Shown: positions 27,601 through 37,130 of the stretch, piece after piece
Position numbering within the stretch: the stretch's first letter is position 1
Layout: every line of letters begins with the position of its first letter
The notes under the pieces: model-generated
Seen by the model: the letters and a program-made list of their open reading frames with translations, nothing else
The model's database searches: none
What the model was told of the DNA's origin: nothing
Translations under genes and position numbers: made by a program
Assembly (NCBI GenBank): GCA_903851195.1
Contig: CAINNJ010000064.1
Location: 186,001 to 250,000, forward strand
Direction of reading: 5' to 3'
Origin: an uncultured Acidobacteriia bacterium
GTDB lineage: Bacteria; Acidobacteriota; Terriglobia; Bryobacterales; Bryobacteraceae
DNA: 64,000 nucleotides

Positions 27601-28019
27601 ACTTCATGGTGCCAGCCGCATTCGTATTCCTGGACGCCATGCCGCTAACCCCGAATGGGAAAGTGGATCGCCGTTCGCTGCCTGCCCCGATTGCAACTCA
27701 CCGGTCCGCGCCCGATACTTTTACGCCGCCAGGCACCCCGACCGAAAAGCGCATCGCCGATATCTGGACCTCGCTGTTAGGGGTGGATCAGGCTGGTATT
27801 CATGACGATTTCTTCGCGCTGGGCGGCCACTCGCTCCTGGCGACGCAGGTAATCAGTCGCTGCCGTGAGGCCTTCGAGACCGAAATATCGCTGATCAGCC
27901 TGTTTGAAGAGAGAACGATTGCCGGCCTGGCCGGACGCATCGACCAGATCAGGCTGAGCCGGGAACTGCAGCAGACCGTTTACACCGAGAACGAAGTCCG
28001 CGAAGAAATTGCTCTATGA
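24657..28019 (+). CDS. NRPS module C-A-PCP, alanine-type specificity
   Basis: 1120 residues. A short leader helix is followed by a condensation domain (about 50-480; active motif HHIVIDAW at 182-189, with the His and Asp kept and Ala in the usual Gly place). The adenylation domain is about 490-1010 (YTSGSTGRPKG, NLYGPSET, TPNGKVDRRSL) and the carrier domain about 1035-1105 (DDFFALGGHSLLATQ). The ten specificity positions read by alignment to gramicidin synthetase give DLFNNALTYK, which from memory is a known alanine code. No epimerase or methyltransferase is present. The acidic C-terminal tail (ENEVREEIAL) is a likely docking tail for the next protein. Its start overlaps the halogenase-like gene by 4 bases and its end overlaps the next NRPS gene. 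Confidence 0.9.
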   Translation: MTPEANSRMLEQLAQLSPEKRALFEARLKEKLQGSGNKTGIVRGEESSTAAPSFTQQRFWFLDQLEPNLPVYHEWTAVRLRGPLDAAALEDSVNAVVRRHEALRTTFSVRDGQPIQVIAPALKIPVHVIELQNFPASGRWDEARRLATAETQRPFDLASGPLLRVTLFRMEGEEHILLLTFHHIVIDAWSATIFYRELGAIYAALLRKQPAGLPELPVRYSDFAVWQRAWLNSPAFASQLSYWRKQLAGLTPLQIPTDRPRPHRQSYRGEQQSVVLAAPLAASLQAISQSAGASLFMTLLAAFQVLLHRYTGQDDIVVGSPIANRNRREVEGLIGCFTNTLALRSDLSGNPEFRTLLSRVRATVLDALTHQDLPFEKLMEELPQERDLSRTPIFQVMFVFNNTALKFNQFGSVQAEPVDFQSTIARFDLTLSVMELESGLKAELIYNTDLFDEVTARNMAGHLQTLLGGIAADPERRIANLPLLTTAERNQLLTAWNDTHTDYPRNACLHELFEQQVNRTPDAEALVFENERLTYRELNARANQLAHYLRTMGVGPELSVGICLERSVDLLVGVLGVLKAGGTYLALDPAYPAERIAYILQDSQPQVLLTQASVLPSLPAVAARVLCPDSERQAIAQQPESNPDGTANAGNLAYILYTSGSTGRPKGVEIEHRSAVALVDWTRHVYPQEEIAGVLASTSICFDLSVFEIFVPLSRGGKIILALNALHLPTMPAASEVTLINTVPSVMAELIRNNALPASVTVANLAGEPLKKALTEPLYKHKSVRRVFNLYGPSETTTYSTFSLVDRTSGAEPTIGRPIANTQVYILDSQMQPVPAGVIGELYIGGEGVARGYRNQPELTAEKFLRNPFLPEDRNGRMYKTGDLVRYLPLSSGGDALSGANLEFLGRRDNQVKLRGFRIELGEIETVLSQHPAVREAVVVAREDVPGDTRLVAYIRTTDAQDPSPDSLKNTLSDHVRRSLPHFMVPAAFVFLDAMPLTPNGKVDRRSLPAPIATHRSAPDTFTPPGTPTEKRIADIWTSLLGVDQAGIHDDFFALGGHSLLATQVISRCREAFETEISLISLFEERTIAGLAGRIDQIRLSRELQQTVYTENEVREEIAL

Positions 28020-31000
28020 ACAGTGTCTTCGCATTCCTGTCGGAACTGAGCCGGCTCGACATCAAACTGCGGATCAGCGATGGTCAACTGCGGATCAGTG
28101 CTCCGCAGGGCGCGCTGACTCCCGAGCTAACTGATCAGCTCAGGTCGCGGAAAGCGGAGATTTTAGAGTTCTTAGATCGGAATCAGTCTGAGTCCGGGGT
28201 TCCGCCGATCCAGCTGGTGTCCCACACGGAGCCGCTGCCGCTTTCGTTTGCGCAGCAGCGCCTCTGGTTTATGGAGCAACTGGGCAGCGGCGCGATCTAC
28301 ACCATGATCGCTGCCTACCAACTGCAGGGGCCGCTTGATGTACCTGCGCTGGAACGGACTTTTACCGAAATCGTCAGACGTCACGAAAGCGTGCGAACGA
28401 CGTTCGAAGAATCCGCAGGGCAGGCCCGGCAGGTCATCCAGCCGGCTACCCCGATGCATGTGCCTGTTGTGGATCTCCAGCATCTGCATTCCATCGAACA
28501 AGCGGCGGAAGTGCGGCGCCTCACCCACGAGGAAACGTTACGGCCTTTCGATCTGACAAAGGACCGCCTGATCCGCGCCGTGCTGCTGCGGCTTAGCGCG
28601 GAAGAGCATGTCCTGTTGTTATCGATGCACCACATCTCGTCCGATGGCTGGTCGATGGGCGTGCTCATCCAGGAATGCAGCGCGCTGTATGGAGCGTTTG
28701 CTAACGGCCGGCCGTCGCCGTTAAAAGACTTGCCCGTTCAGTACGCGGATTTCGCCGTATGGCAGCGAAACTGGCTGCAGGGCGGTGTGCTCGAAAAGCA
28801 ACTCGCCTGGTGGAAAGAGAGGATGGCCGGCGCGCCCGCACTGCTGGAGTTGCCCACGGATTTTCCACGCCCGCCGGTTCAGACGTTTCTCGCGAGCAAG
28901 ATCGATTTTCTGATCGATGCGGACCTGACGCAAAAATTGCGGCAACTCAGCCGCGAATCCGGCGCCACGCTGTTCATGACGCTGCTGGCGGCGTTCCAGG
29001 TGCTTCTGTCGCGCTACAGCGGTCAGGACGACATTGTTGTTCATTCGCCCATTGCCAACCGTAATCAGAAGGCGATTGAACCGCTGATCGGGTTCTTCGT
29101 CAACGACATTGCGCTGCGCGCGGATTTATCGAAGGATCCCGCATTTACCGAGTTGCTGGCGCAGGTCCGCCGGGTTACACAGGACGCTTACGAGCACCAG
29201 GATCTTCCTTTCGATCATTTAGTCGCCGCCCTGCAGCCGCAGCGGCATCTCGGCTATAACCCGGTCACGCAGGTTTCGTTCGCACTGCAAACAGGTTCGA
29301 ACGGCGACATGACTTTGCCGGGCCTGTCTGTTCGTGCGCTGGATCCGGAAATCCAGCGGACACGAATGGATCTGGAAATCCATTTGTGGGAGCAAGCATC
29401 CGGTCTTACGGGCAGTCTGATCTACAGTACGGATCTCTTTGCGAGCGTCACCATCGAGCGCCTGATCGGACACTTCCGGACGCTCCTGGCCGGCATTGTG
29501 GCCGGTCCGGAGCAACAGATTTCCGACCTGCCGCTGCTGACCGAGGGGGAGCGCCGGCAAGTACTGACCGACTGGAACGCCACCGACACGAAAGAAGCCC
29601 ACGACAAGTGCCTGCATCAGCTGTTCGAAGCGCAGGCAGAGCGCACGCCGGACGCGCCGGCCGTGTTTTTCAGCGAGCAACAGCTGACTTATCGGGAACT
29701 CAACGCGCGCGCCAATCAACTGGCGCACTATCTGCAGGCGCTGGGCGTTGGCCCGGAGAGCCTGGTCTGCATTTGTGTCGAGCGTTCGCTCGAGATGCTG
29801 GTGGGCATGCTGGGAATCATGAAAGCCGGCGGTGCGTATGTGCCGCTCGATCCGGCTTATCCCGCGGAACGATGTGCCCTGATCCTGCAGGAAGTTCGCA
29901 CGCCCGTGCTTCTTACTCAGGAACGGCTAATATCCGGCCTGCCCGATCATCAGGGACTGGTGATCGCGCTCGACACCCGGTGGGCCGAAATTGCCGCTTA
30001 TCCGGACGTTAATCCCGCCAGTGGCGCTGGGCCCCGCAATCTGGCGTATGTGATCCACACTTCGGGCTCGACAGGAAAGCCCAAAGGGGTGATGATCGAA
30101 CATGAAACCGTGGCCGCTCACTGCAGGCAGTATGGGCGCTTTTACGGACTGACTCCCGCGGATCGCTCACTTCAGCTGGCCTCTTTTCATTTCGATGCCT
30201 CGGTAGAACAAATATTCCCTGCTTTATTGGCCGGCGCCAGCGTCATCCTGCCGGAGTGGGATCTCGATCCGATCACCTTCTCACACAATCTTGTTCGTTC
30301 CGGCGTCACGATTCTCGATTTGGCTGGGCCCTACCTGTGTGTGTTGCTGCAGGAGTGGGTTGGGAGTCCCGCGTTGCTGGCCGGAAGTTCGCTCCGCATC
30401 GTGATTGTAGGGGCGGATGTGATGCCCGTTAATGTGGTCGCGCTGTGGCGGCAGACGAAACTACGCGCCCAGGCGCGCCTGTTCAATGTCTACGGCCCCA
30501 CGGAAATCACCGTTGCCGCCACGGTCTTCGAAATCACCGAGGAGTTCGACAGTAATCAGGCACGTATTCCGATTGGCCCTCCGCTGGCGAACAAGAGAGT
30601 GTACGTGCTGGACCGGCGTCGGCAACCAGTACCCATCGGAGTTCCCGGAGAACTCTATATCGGTGGCATTGGTCCGGCTCGGGGATATCTCAATCGGCCG
30701 GAGCTGACTGAGGATAAATTCATTACTCTGCCCCTGGATGGCAGTCGCGTCTATCGCACGGGTGACCTGGTGCGCTGGCTGCCCGACGGCAACCTCGACT
30801 TCCTCGGTCGAATCGACCAGCAGGTAAAGATCCGTGGTTTCCGGGTTGAACTGGGCGAGATTGAGACGATTCTCGGCCAACATCCCCTGGTCGATCAGGC
30901 GGCAGTGCTGGCGCGCGAGGACGGCAATGGTCAAAAGCGCCTAGTCGCTTATTTAACGCCGCAGTTGCCCGAGGCGGGCCTTACCGAACTAAAAGCTCAC

Positions 31001-31462
31001 TTACAAAAGAAGCTACCCGCTTACATGGTTCCGGACATCCTGGTCCCGCTGGATCAGTTTCCGAAAACCCCGGTCGGTATTCTGGACCGCAACGCATTGC
31101 CCGCGCCTGGAGCGGCCCAGTCCGCTGTCCCCTATGAACCCCCGGGGAATGCCGCGGAGCAAGCCATTGCCGCTGTCTGGGAACAGCTTCTGAATCGCAA
31201 AGGACTGAGCATCCACGACAGCTTTTTCGAAGCGGGCGGCCATTCCTTACTCGCCATACAGGCACACAGTCTCCTGCGCGCGGACTACCCGGCACTGAAG
31301 CTCGTGGATATGTTCAGCTATCCCACGATTCATTCGCTCGCGAATCACCTCGCTAAATCCGCAGCGGACGATTCGGGGAAACTGGCCGGAGCGGACCGGG
31401 GCGCAAAACGCCGGGCACAGCAGGCAGCGCGGCTTGAACGAAGGACGGCGTCCGTCTCATGA
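28016..31462 (+). CDS. NRPS module with TubC-type docking domain, C-A-PCP
   Basis: 1148 residues. Residues 1-57 (FLSELSRLDIKLRISDGQLR, GALTPELTDQLRSRKAEIL) are a TubC-like N-terminal docking domain that accepts the tail of the previous protein. Condensation domain about 65-500 with MHHISSDGWS, complete. Adenylation domain about 515-1030 (HTSGSTGKPKG, NVYGPTEI), carrier domain about 1045-1110 (DSFFEAGGHSLLAIQ). The specificity positions read D-A-E-D-I-G-V-V-A-K. The acidic Glu and Asp in the pocket suggest a basic side chain such as Lys or Arg, but I cannot assign it firmly. The stop overlaps the PKS start by 4 bases. It elongates the chain before the polyketide step. Confidence 0.88.
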   Translation: MNSVFAFLSELSRLDIKLRISDGQLRISAPQGALTPELTDQLRSRKAEILEFLDRNQSESGVPPIQLVSHTEPLPLSFAQQRLWFMEQLGSGAIYTMIAAYQLQGPLDVPALERTFTEIVRRHESVRTTFEESAGQARQVIQPATPMHVPVVDLQHLHSIEQAAEVRRLTHEETLRPFDLTKDRLIRAVLLRLSAEEHVLLLSMHHISSDGWSMGVLIQECSALYGAFANGRPSPLKDLPVQYADFAVWQRNWLQGGVLEKQLAWWKERMAGAPALLELPTDFPRPPVQTFLASKIDFLIDADLTQKLRQLSRESGATLFMTLLAAFQVLLSRYSGQDDIVVHSPIANRNQKAIEPLIGFFVNDIALRADLSKDPAFTELLAQVRRVTQDAYEHQDLPFDHLVAALQPQRHLGYNPVTQVSFALQTGSNGDMTLPGLSVRALDPEIQRTRMDLEIHLWEQASGLTGSLIYSTDLFASVTIERLIGHFRTLLAGIVAGPEQQISDLPLLTEGERRQVLTDWNATDTKEAHDKCLHQLFEAQAERTPDAPAVFFSEQQLTYRELNARANQLAHYLQALGVGPESLVCICVERSLEMLVGMLGIMKAGGAYVPLDPAYPAERCALILQEVRTPVLLTQERLISGLPDHQGLVIALDTRWAEIAAYPDVNPASGAGPRNLAYVIHTSGSTGKPKGVMIEHETVAAHCRQYGRFYGLTPADRSLQLASFHFDASVEQIFPALLAGASVILPEWDLDPITFSHNLVRSGVTILDLAGPYLCVLLQEWVGSPALLAGSSLRIVIVGADVMPVNVVALWRQTKLRAQARLFNVYGPTEITVAATVFEITEEFDSNQARIPIGPPLANKRVYVLDRRRQPVPIGVPGELYIGGIGPARGYLNRPELTEDKFITLPLDGSRVYRTGDLVRWLPDGNLDFLGRIDQQVKIRGFRVELGEIETILGQHPLVDQAAVLAREDGNGQKRLVAYLTPQLPEAGLTELKAHLQKKLPAYMVPDILVPLDQFPKTPVGILDRNALPAPGAAQSAVPYEPPGNAAEQAIAAVWEQLLNRKGLSIHDSFFEAGGHSLLAIQAHSLLRADYPALKLVDMFSYPTIHSLANHLAKSAADDSGKLAGADRGAKRRAQQAARLERRTASVS

Positions 31463-34400
31463 GCGAAACCGGATCGCTGGGAATCGCGGTTGTGGGATTG
31501 GCTGGGCGTTTCCCGCAGGCCCCCGATATCGATGCGTTTTGGACGCTCCTGAAGGACGGGCGTGAGGCCGTTGTTGAGTTCCAGGACGAGGAACTGCTCG
31601 CGGCCGGCGTGGATCCCGCGTTGCTAAGCAATCCCGAATTTGTAAAGTCCGGGACGGTCGTCGACGATATTGAATACTTCGACGCCGGCTTCTTCAGGAT
31701 GAGCGCGCGGGACGCTGAGATTGCCGACCCGCAGCACCGGTTATTCATGGAATGCGCATGGCAGGCGCTGGAGCACGCCGGTTATCCGCCCGAGAGGACG
31801 GAAGCCCGCGTCGGACTCTATGCCGGAGTGGGGGAAAATACCTACCGGCGGCTGCATCTTGAACCTAATCAGGCGTTAATGTCCTCGGTTGGCGCCTACC
31901 GTATCGCAACACTCAACGTCGCCGATTTTCTGGCGACTTACACCGCGTTTAAACTGAACCTGACTGGTCCGGCAGTTACCGTGCAAACCGCCTGTTCCAC
32001 TTCGCTGGTAGCGGTACACATGGCCTGCCAAAGCCTGCTGAATTTCGAGTGCGACATGGCGTTGGCTGGCGGTGTCTCCGTTTTCCTTCCCCAGCGACAA
32101 GGCTATCTTTACCAGGAAGGCATGATCGCGTCTCCGGACGGCCATTGCCGCGCTTTCGACGCGCAGGCGCAGGGGACCATTCATGGTGGTGGTGCCGGAG
32201 TTGTGCTGCTGAAGCGGCTTGACGAAGCAATTGCGGACGGCGATACGATTCACGCCGTCATTCTTGGGTCCGCGGTTAACAACGACGGCGCGAGTAAGAT
32301 CGGCTTCACGGCTCCCGGCGTCGGCGGGCAAACCGATGTGATTCTGGAAGCCCAGTCCGCTGCCGGTGTTCATCCCGATGAGATCAGCTACATTGAGGCG
32401 CACGGCACGGCGACACCACTTGGCGACCTTATCGAGATGCAGGCGCTCACCGCCGCGTTTCGGGCGCACACGCAGCGCAAGAGCTACTGCGCGATCGGTT
32501 CCGTCAAGACGAATATCGGCCACTCTGACACAGCGGCGGGCATCGCGGGATTAATTAAGACCATCCTCGCGCTTCAGCATCGCCAACTGCCCGCAAGTCT
32601 GCATTTCAGCGCGCCCAATCCTCAGATCGATTTTCCTGACAGCCCGTTTTTCGTGAATCATCGTTTGCGGAATTGGGATGCGCCGGGTGCTCAGCGGCGC
32701 TGCGCGGGTGTGAGCGCATTCGGCATCGGCGGCACGAACGCGCATCTCATAGTGGCGGAAGCGCCGGCCGCCAGGGCTGTTCCACAGCTTGCTCCCGCTA
32801 AGCCGTCATGGCAGCTATTATGCCTGTCGGCGCGAACGGCAACGGCTCTCGAAAAAGCGCGCCGGAATCTGAGCGATTATCTCGCGGATCGCCCCGACAC
32901 CGACCTGAACGATGTCGCGTATACGCTTCACTTCGGAAGACAGGATTTTCGTAACCGGCACGTTCTGGTGTGCCGCGACAGCCGGGAAGCGGCATCGCTG
33001 CTTTCCACTCCGGCTCCGCAGGGGAACATTTCGCGGGCGGCGCCCGAGTCGGCTCCGGGAGTTGTTTTCCTGTTTCCCGGCGGCGGCGCGCAGTATCCCA
33101 ACATGGGCCGGGATCTTTACGAGGCAAACGGTATCGATGGCTTCAGCGTGTACCGGGAACAGGTGGACCGCTGTCTCGCCGTTTTTCAATCGACATTCGG
33201 TATCGACCTGAAGCCGCATCTCTTCCCCGCCCGCGACGGAAACGCGGAACAGACTGCGCAGGCACTGCAAGACGCCGTGATCGTGCTGGAAAAGCCTTCT
33301 CTTGCCTATCCGGCGCTGTTCATAACGGAGTACAGTCTGGCTCAACTCTGGCTGTCCTGGGGAATTGATCCGGTGGCCATGATCGGGCACAGCATGGGCG
33401 AGTACGTGGCGGCCTGTCTTGCCGGAGTCTTTTCGCCGGAAGATGCTCTGTCGATTGTTACCTGGCGCGGCCAGCTCTATGAAACGCTGCCGCCGGGAGC
33501 CATGCTAAGCGTCGCGCTCTCACCCGCCGACTTACAGTCCCGCCTGAGTGGTGACTTAGCAATAGCCGCGATTAATAAGCAGAATCTTTGCACGGTCTCC
33601 GGGCCGGCTGACGCCATCGCGAGGCTGGCCGAAGGCCTGACCGCGGAGGGAGTTCCTTCCAACCGGGTCCGAATCGCCTTCGCCGGCCATTCACCGATGC
33701 AGGAACCCATTCTGGATGAGTTTCGCAGTCGGCTGCAACGGGTGCGTTTTTCCCCTCCCAAAATACCTTTTATTTCCAATGTCAGCGGCGGCTGGATTCG
33801 CCCCGATGAGGCGGTAAGCCCGGAATACTGGGTAAGGCATTTGCGCCACACGGTGCGCTTTGCCGATGGTGTAAGTGAGTTGCTGCGCGAGTCCTCCCGA
33901 GTGTTTCTTGAGGTTGGGCCGGGTCAGACCTTACGGCCTCTTATCGAAGCGCACCCGGCAAAACAGAAAAGCCATACCGTGCTTTGCTCCATGCGTCATC
34001 CCGCGGACCCGACATCGGACTCGCCCCACCTTCTGCGGACGGCGGGTGAGTTGTGGCGCAGCGGCGTAGCCGTGGACTGGAGGAGCTTGCGTGCACACCG
34101 GTCGGGCCGCCGTATTCCGCTGCCGACTTATCCGTTCGAGCGCGAGAAACACTGGATCGACGCGCCGCGCCAGGACACCCGGCAGACCACGCAATGGCTG
34201 GAGACGACCGTAACGCGCCAGGACGCCCCGGTGCCTCAGGCCCGCATCGAAAGGCGCGATCTCTCGCCTCTGGAACGGGAAATCGCGGCCGTCTGGTCGC
34301 AATGTCTGGGGACCAACGAAATCGATCCTGAAGCGGATTTCTTTGCGCTCGGCGGCGACTCTCTGCTGGCGACACAACTGGCTGCCCGTCTGCGCGACCA

Positions 34401-35310
34401 ACTGAACGTCCCTCTGGATACGCACAGTCTGCTCAATGCGCCCACCGTAGCGCAGTTAGCCGCTTTCATTGCGGCCGAGGGCACACACTCCGGGACGCAG
34501 CCGGCCTTGCCTGAACTGGTGGTGGAACTCCAGGCCGGGAAAGCTGATCGTAAGCCTTTGTTCCTGATGCACCCGGTAGGCGGGCATGTTTATTCTTACC
34601 GTGACCTGGTGCGGCATCTGGATCCCGATCTGCCGGTGTACGGCATTCGGGCGCGCGGAGTAGAAGGCGAGGCGGAACCGCTCGCCAGCGTTGCGGAGAT
34701 GGCGCGCGTCTATACCGCGGCGGTAAGAGCCACGCAGCCAGATGGGCCTTACCTGTTGGGCGGTTCCTCGTTCGGCGGAGTCCTGGCATTCGCCATGGCG
34801 CAGGAACTTCTGGCGGAGCGTAAACAGGTGGCTTTCCTGGCTCTGATCGATACGCCTGGGCCCGGAAACATGCCGGAGCCCTTTGAAGAGATTGCCGACA
34901 TTCTTTTCTACATGCTGAAAGTCGGTCAGGACATGGACGTCGATATCGCGGCGCTGCGGTCGATGGACGAAGCGCGGCAACTGGAGTTCTTTCTGGAGCA
35001 CAGCCGGTGGCGCTTTTCATCGCCGCGGGACCTGAAAACCATGCTGACAATCTTCAAAACCAACGAGCGCGCCATGTGGGACTACGTTCCCGAAACGTAT
35101 CCGGGTAAAGTGCATTTTTATCTGGCCCGTGAACGCGATGCGTTTACCCCGCAGACTCCCGCTCACGGGTGGATCGGACTGGCCGGCCAGGGCATAGAAA
35201 TTCATACGGTTCCGGGAAATCACATCAGCATGACCGAAATGCCTCACGTCAGGCATCTGGCGGCATCCCTGGGACAAAACCTGAAGGAATCTGTAAACCG
35301 TTTTAACTAA
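31459..35310 (+). CDS. Type I polyketide synthase KS-AT-ACP-TE
   Basis: 1283 residues. Ketosynthase 7-430 with TACSTS (C179), EAHGT (H315) and KTNIGH (H355). Acyltransferase about 530-860 with GHSMGE (S645); the specificity motif reads FAGHS where malonyl enzymes usually have HAFHS, so the unit is probably malonate but uncertain. No ketoreductase, dehydratase or enoylreductase is present, so the keto group added to the peptide stays. Carrier domain about 945-1020 (LGGDSLLATQ). Type I thioesterase about 1040-1283 with GSSFGG, LIDTPGPG and GNHISM as Ser, Asp and His. It adds one two-carbon unit to the peptide and then releases the product. A beta-keto acid or a cyclised tetramate-like end is possible. 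Confidence 0.92.
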   Translation: MSETGSLGIAVVGLAGRFPQAPDIDAFWTLLKDGREAVVEFQDEELLAAGVDPALLSNPEFVKSGTVVDDIEYFDAGFFRMSARDAEIADPQHRLFMECAWQALEHAGYPPERTEARVGLYAGVGENTYRRLHLEPNQALMSSVGAYRIATLNVADFLATYTAFKLNLTGPAVTVQTACSTSLVAVHMACQSLLNFECDMALAGGVSVFLPQRQGYLYQEGMIASPDGHCRAFDAQAQGTIHGGGAGVVLLKRLDEAIADGDTIHAVILGSAVNNDGASKIGFTAPGVGGQTDVILEAQSAAGVHPDEISYIEAHGTATPLGDLIEMQALTAAFRAHTQRKSYCAIGSVKTNIGHSDTAAGIAGLIKTILALQHRQLPASLHFSAPNPQIDFPDSPFFVNHRLRNWDAPGAQRRCAGVSAFGIGGTNAHLIVAEAPAARAVPQLAPAKPSWQLLCLSARTATALEKARRNLSDYLADRPDTDLNDVAYTLHFGRQDFRNRHVLVCRDSREAASLLSTPAPQGNISRAAPESAPGVVFLFPGGGAQYPNMGRDLYEANGIDGFSVYREQVDRCLAVFQSTFGIDLKPHLFPARDGNAEQTAQALQDAVIVLEKPSLAYPALFITEYSLAQLWLSWGIDPVAMIGHSMGEYVAACLAGVFSPEDALSIVTWRGQLYETLPPGAMLSVALSPADLQSRLSGDLAIAAINKQNLCTVSGPADAIARLAEGLTAEGVPSNRVRIAFAGHSPMQEPILDEFRSRLQRVRFSPPKIPFISNVSGGWIRPDEAVSPEYWVRHLRHTVRFADGVSELLRESSRVFLEVGPGQTLRPLIEAHPAKQKSHTVLCSMRHPADPTSDSPHLLRTAGELWRSGVAVDWRSLRAHRSGRRIPLPTYPFEREKHWIDAPRQDTRQTTQWLETTVTRQDAPVPQARIERRDLSPLEREIAAVWSQCLGTNEIDPEADFFALGGDSLLATQLAARLRDQLNVPLDTHSLLNAPTVAQLAAFIAAEGTHSGTQPALPELVVELQAGKADRKPLFLMHPVGGHVYSYRDLVRHLDPDLPVYGIRARGVEGEAEPLASVAEMARVYTAAVRATQPDGPYLLGGSSFGGVLAFAMAQELLAERKQVAFLALIDTPGPGNMPEPFEEIADILFYMLKVGQDMDVDIAALRSMDEARQLEFFLEHSRWRFSSPRDLKTMLTIFKTNERAMWDYVPETYPGKVHFYLARERDAFTPQTPAHGWIGLAGQGIEIHTVPGNHISMTEMPHVRHLAASLGQNLKESVNRFN

Positions 35311-35332
35311 CATCTGAAGGACGAAGCAAACT

Positions 35333-37129
35333 ATGAGAATACTGGGTCTTAATTCGGCGTTTCACGAAAATTCAGCCGCGCTGATCGTCGATGGCCAGGT
35401 TATCTGCGCTGTAGAAGAGGAACGCTTTAATCGGATTAAACATGGCAGTTCGGCGCGTGTCGATAATCCGCATGAACTGCCCGCTCAGTCGATCCGTTAC
35501 TGCCTGGAGCAGGGCAAACTGCAGGCTTCCGATCTGGATGCCGTCTGCTTTGGTTTCGACCCGGAGTTGCGGCTGCGGGAATGGCGCCCCGATCCCTATG
35601 CGCTGGCCGACGACTGGGGACACCCCGAAGGCGAACAGACTTTCTACAACAACCTGCTGAAGATTCCGGGTACATTGTCGGAACTGCTGGGAACGGATCT
35701 GTCGTCGCGTTTCCGCTGGGTTCCGCACCACATGGCTCACGCGGCCTCCGCCTTCTATCCTTCGAACTTCGACAAAGCCGCCATTCTGGTTGTCGACGGA
35801 ATCGGCGAGGACGCCACGGCGCTGCTGGCCTTCGGCGATGGCGCGCGCATTGAATCGCTGCAGCATATCCCGATGCCGAACTCGCTCGGCTTCCTTTGGG
35901 AAAAATTCAGTAAGTTTCTGGGCTTCTCCGAATATGATGCAAGCCAGGTGATGGGGCTGGCCGGCTACGGCAATCCCGACATTTACCGGGAACACTTCTC
36001 CCGGTTCCTGCAGTACAACGCGGATGGGACGTTTCACGTGAATAACGACGTGCTGCAGTTCCGCCAGCCGAACTGCGACAGCCTGGTAAAACTGTTTGGC
36101 GCGCTCGACGGGCATACGGCTCCCTGCCGCGGTCAGAAAGGGCGCGATATCGCCGCCACCCTGCAGGCTGTCACAAATGAAATTATCCTGGCGTTGGCCG
36201 CGCATCTCTACGCGCAGCGGCCATGCGATTCCCTTTGCCTGGCGGGCGGCGTCGCCCTCAACTGCCAGACGAACTGGATTGTCAAGGAACAGGGGCCTTT
36301 TCAGAACGTCTATATTCCTTCCGCTCCGCACGACGCCGGCACGGCAATCGGCGCGGCTCTCTGCTTCCATTACAACCAGACAGAGCGCGCCGCAGCGGGC
36401 CTCGCGCCGGCATCGCGCGCTACGAGTGTTATGCCGCATCCTTACACCGGTCCTTCTTTTATGGACGAGGAAATTGAGGAGATTCTCGGGGCGCAACCGC
36501 TGCCCGTCAGGAAGTCTTCCGACGTCGCGAAAGAGGTGGCGGAACTGATTTCAGCCGGGAATATCGTGGCGTGGTTCCAGGGCGGCATGGAGTTGGGGCC
36601 GCGCGCTTTAGGGAATCGTTCTCTGCTGGGCGATCCCCGGGACAGGAATGTGCGCGAGGTGATGAACCGCAAGGTGAAACATCGTGAGTTATTCCGTCCG
36701 TTTGCGCCGAGTGTTCTCGAAGAGGTTGCCGATGAGTGGTTCGAGATCGGCAAGCCCTCTGAATCGGCGCGCTACATGCTTTTTGCCTGCCCGGTACCCG
36801 AAGACAAGCGGGAACGAATTCCCGCGGTGATTCACGTCGACGATACGGCCCGGGTGCAGACGGTGTCGAAAGACCTGAACCCGAAGTTCCATGAACTGAT
36901 TTCGCGCTTTTACGAAATCACCGGCGTGCCCATGCTGCTGAATACATCGTTCAACGACAGTGAACCGATTGTGTGCACGCCACAGGACGCGCTCAATACA
37001 TTCAATAAGACCCGCATCGATGTCCTGGTTCTGGGGAACTACATGGTTCGCCGGAATCCCGCCGAGCATCAGAGCGCCGATGTCGCGGAGTCCTCCGAGC
37101 AACCCGAAGAAATGCTGACGGCTATCTAG
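35333..37129 (+). CDS. O-carbamoyltransferase (NodU/CmcH/TobZ family)
   Basis: 598 residues. Both halves of the family are present: an N-terminal Kae1-like domain (LGLNSAFHENSAALIVDG, VPHHMAHAASAFYPSNF, LVVDGIGED, LCLAGGVALNCQTN) that makes carbamoyl-adenylate from carbamoyl phosphate and ATP, and a C-terminal YrdC-like domain (WFQGGMELGPRALGNRSLLGDPR) that moves the carbamoyl group to a hydroxyl. The metal-binding histidines HHMAH are intact. It starts 22 bases after the PKS gene and is followed after 13 bases by a methyltransferase gene. It should add a carbamate to a hydroxyl of the cluster product. No hydroxylase is obvious unless the flavoprotein at 23050-24660 serves. Confidence 0.92.
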   Translation: MRILGLNSAFHENSAALIVDGQVICAVEEERFNRIKHGSSARVDNPHELPAQSIRYCLEQGKLQASDLDAVCFGFDPELRLREWRPDPYALADDWGHPEGEQTFYNNLLKIPGTLSELLGTDLSSRFRWVPHHMAHAASAFYPSNFDKAAILVVDGIGEDATALLAFGDGARIESLQHIPMPNSLGFLWEKFSKFLGFSEYDASQVMGLAGYGNPDIYREHFSRFLQYNADGTFHVNNDVLQFRQPNCDSLVKLFGALDGHTAPCRGQKGRDIAATLQAVTNEIILALAAHLYAQRPCDSLCLAGGVALNCQTNWIVKEQGPFQNVYIPSAPHDAGTAIGAALCFHYNQTERAAAGLAPASRATSVMPHPYTGPSFMDEEIEEILGAQPLPVRKSSDVAKEVAELISAGNIVAWFQGGMELGPRALGNRSLLGDPRDRNVREVMNRKVKHRELFRPFAPSVLEEVADEWFEIGKPSESARYMLFACPVPEDKRERIPAVIHVDDTARVQTVSKDLNPKFHELISRFYEITGVPMLLNTSFNDSEPIVCTPQDALNTFNKTRIDVLVLGNYMVRRNPAEHQSADVAESSEQPEEMLTAI

Positions 37130-37130
37130 T

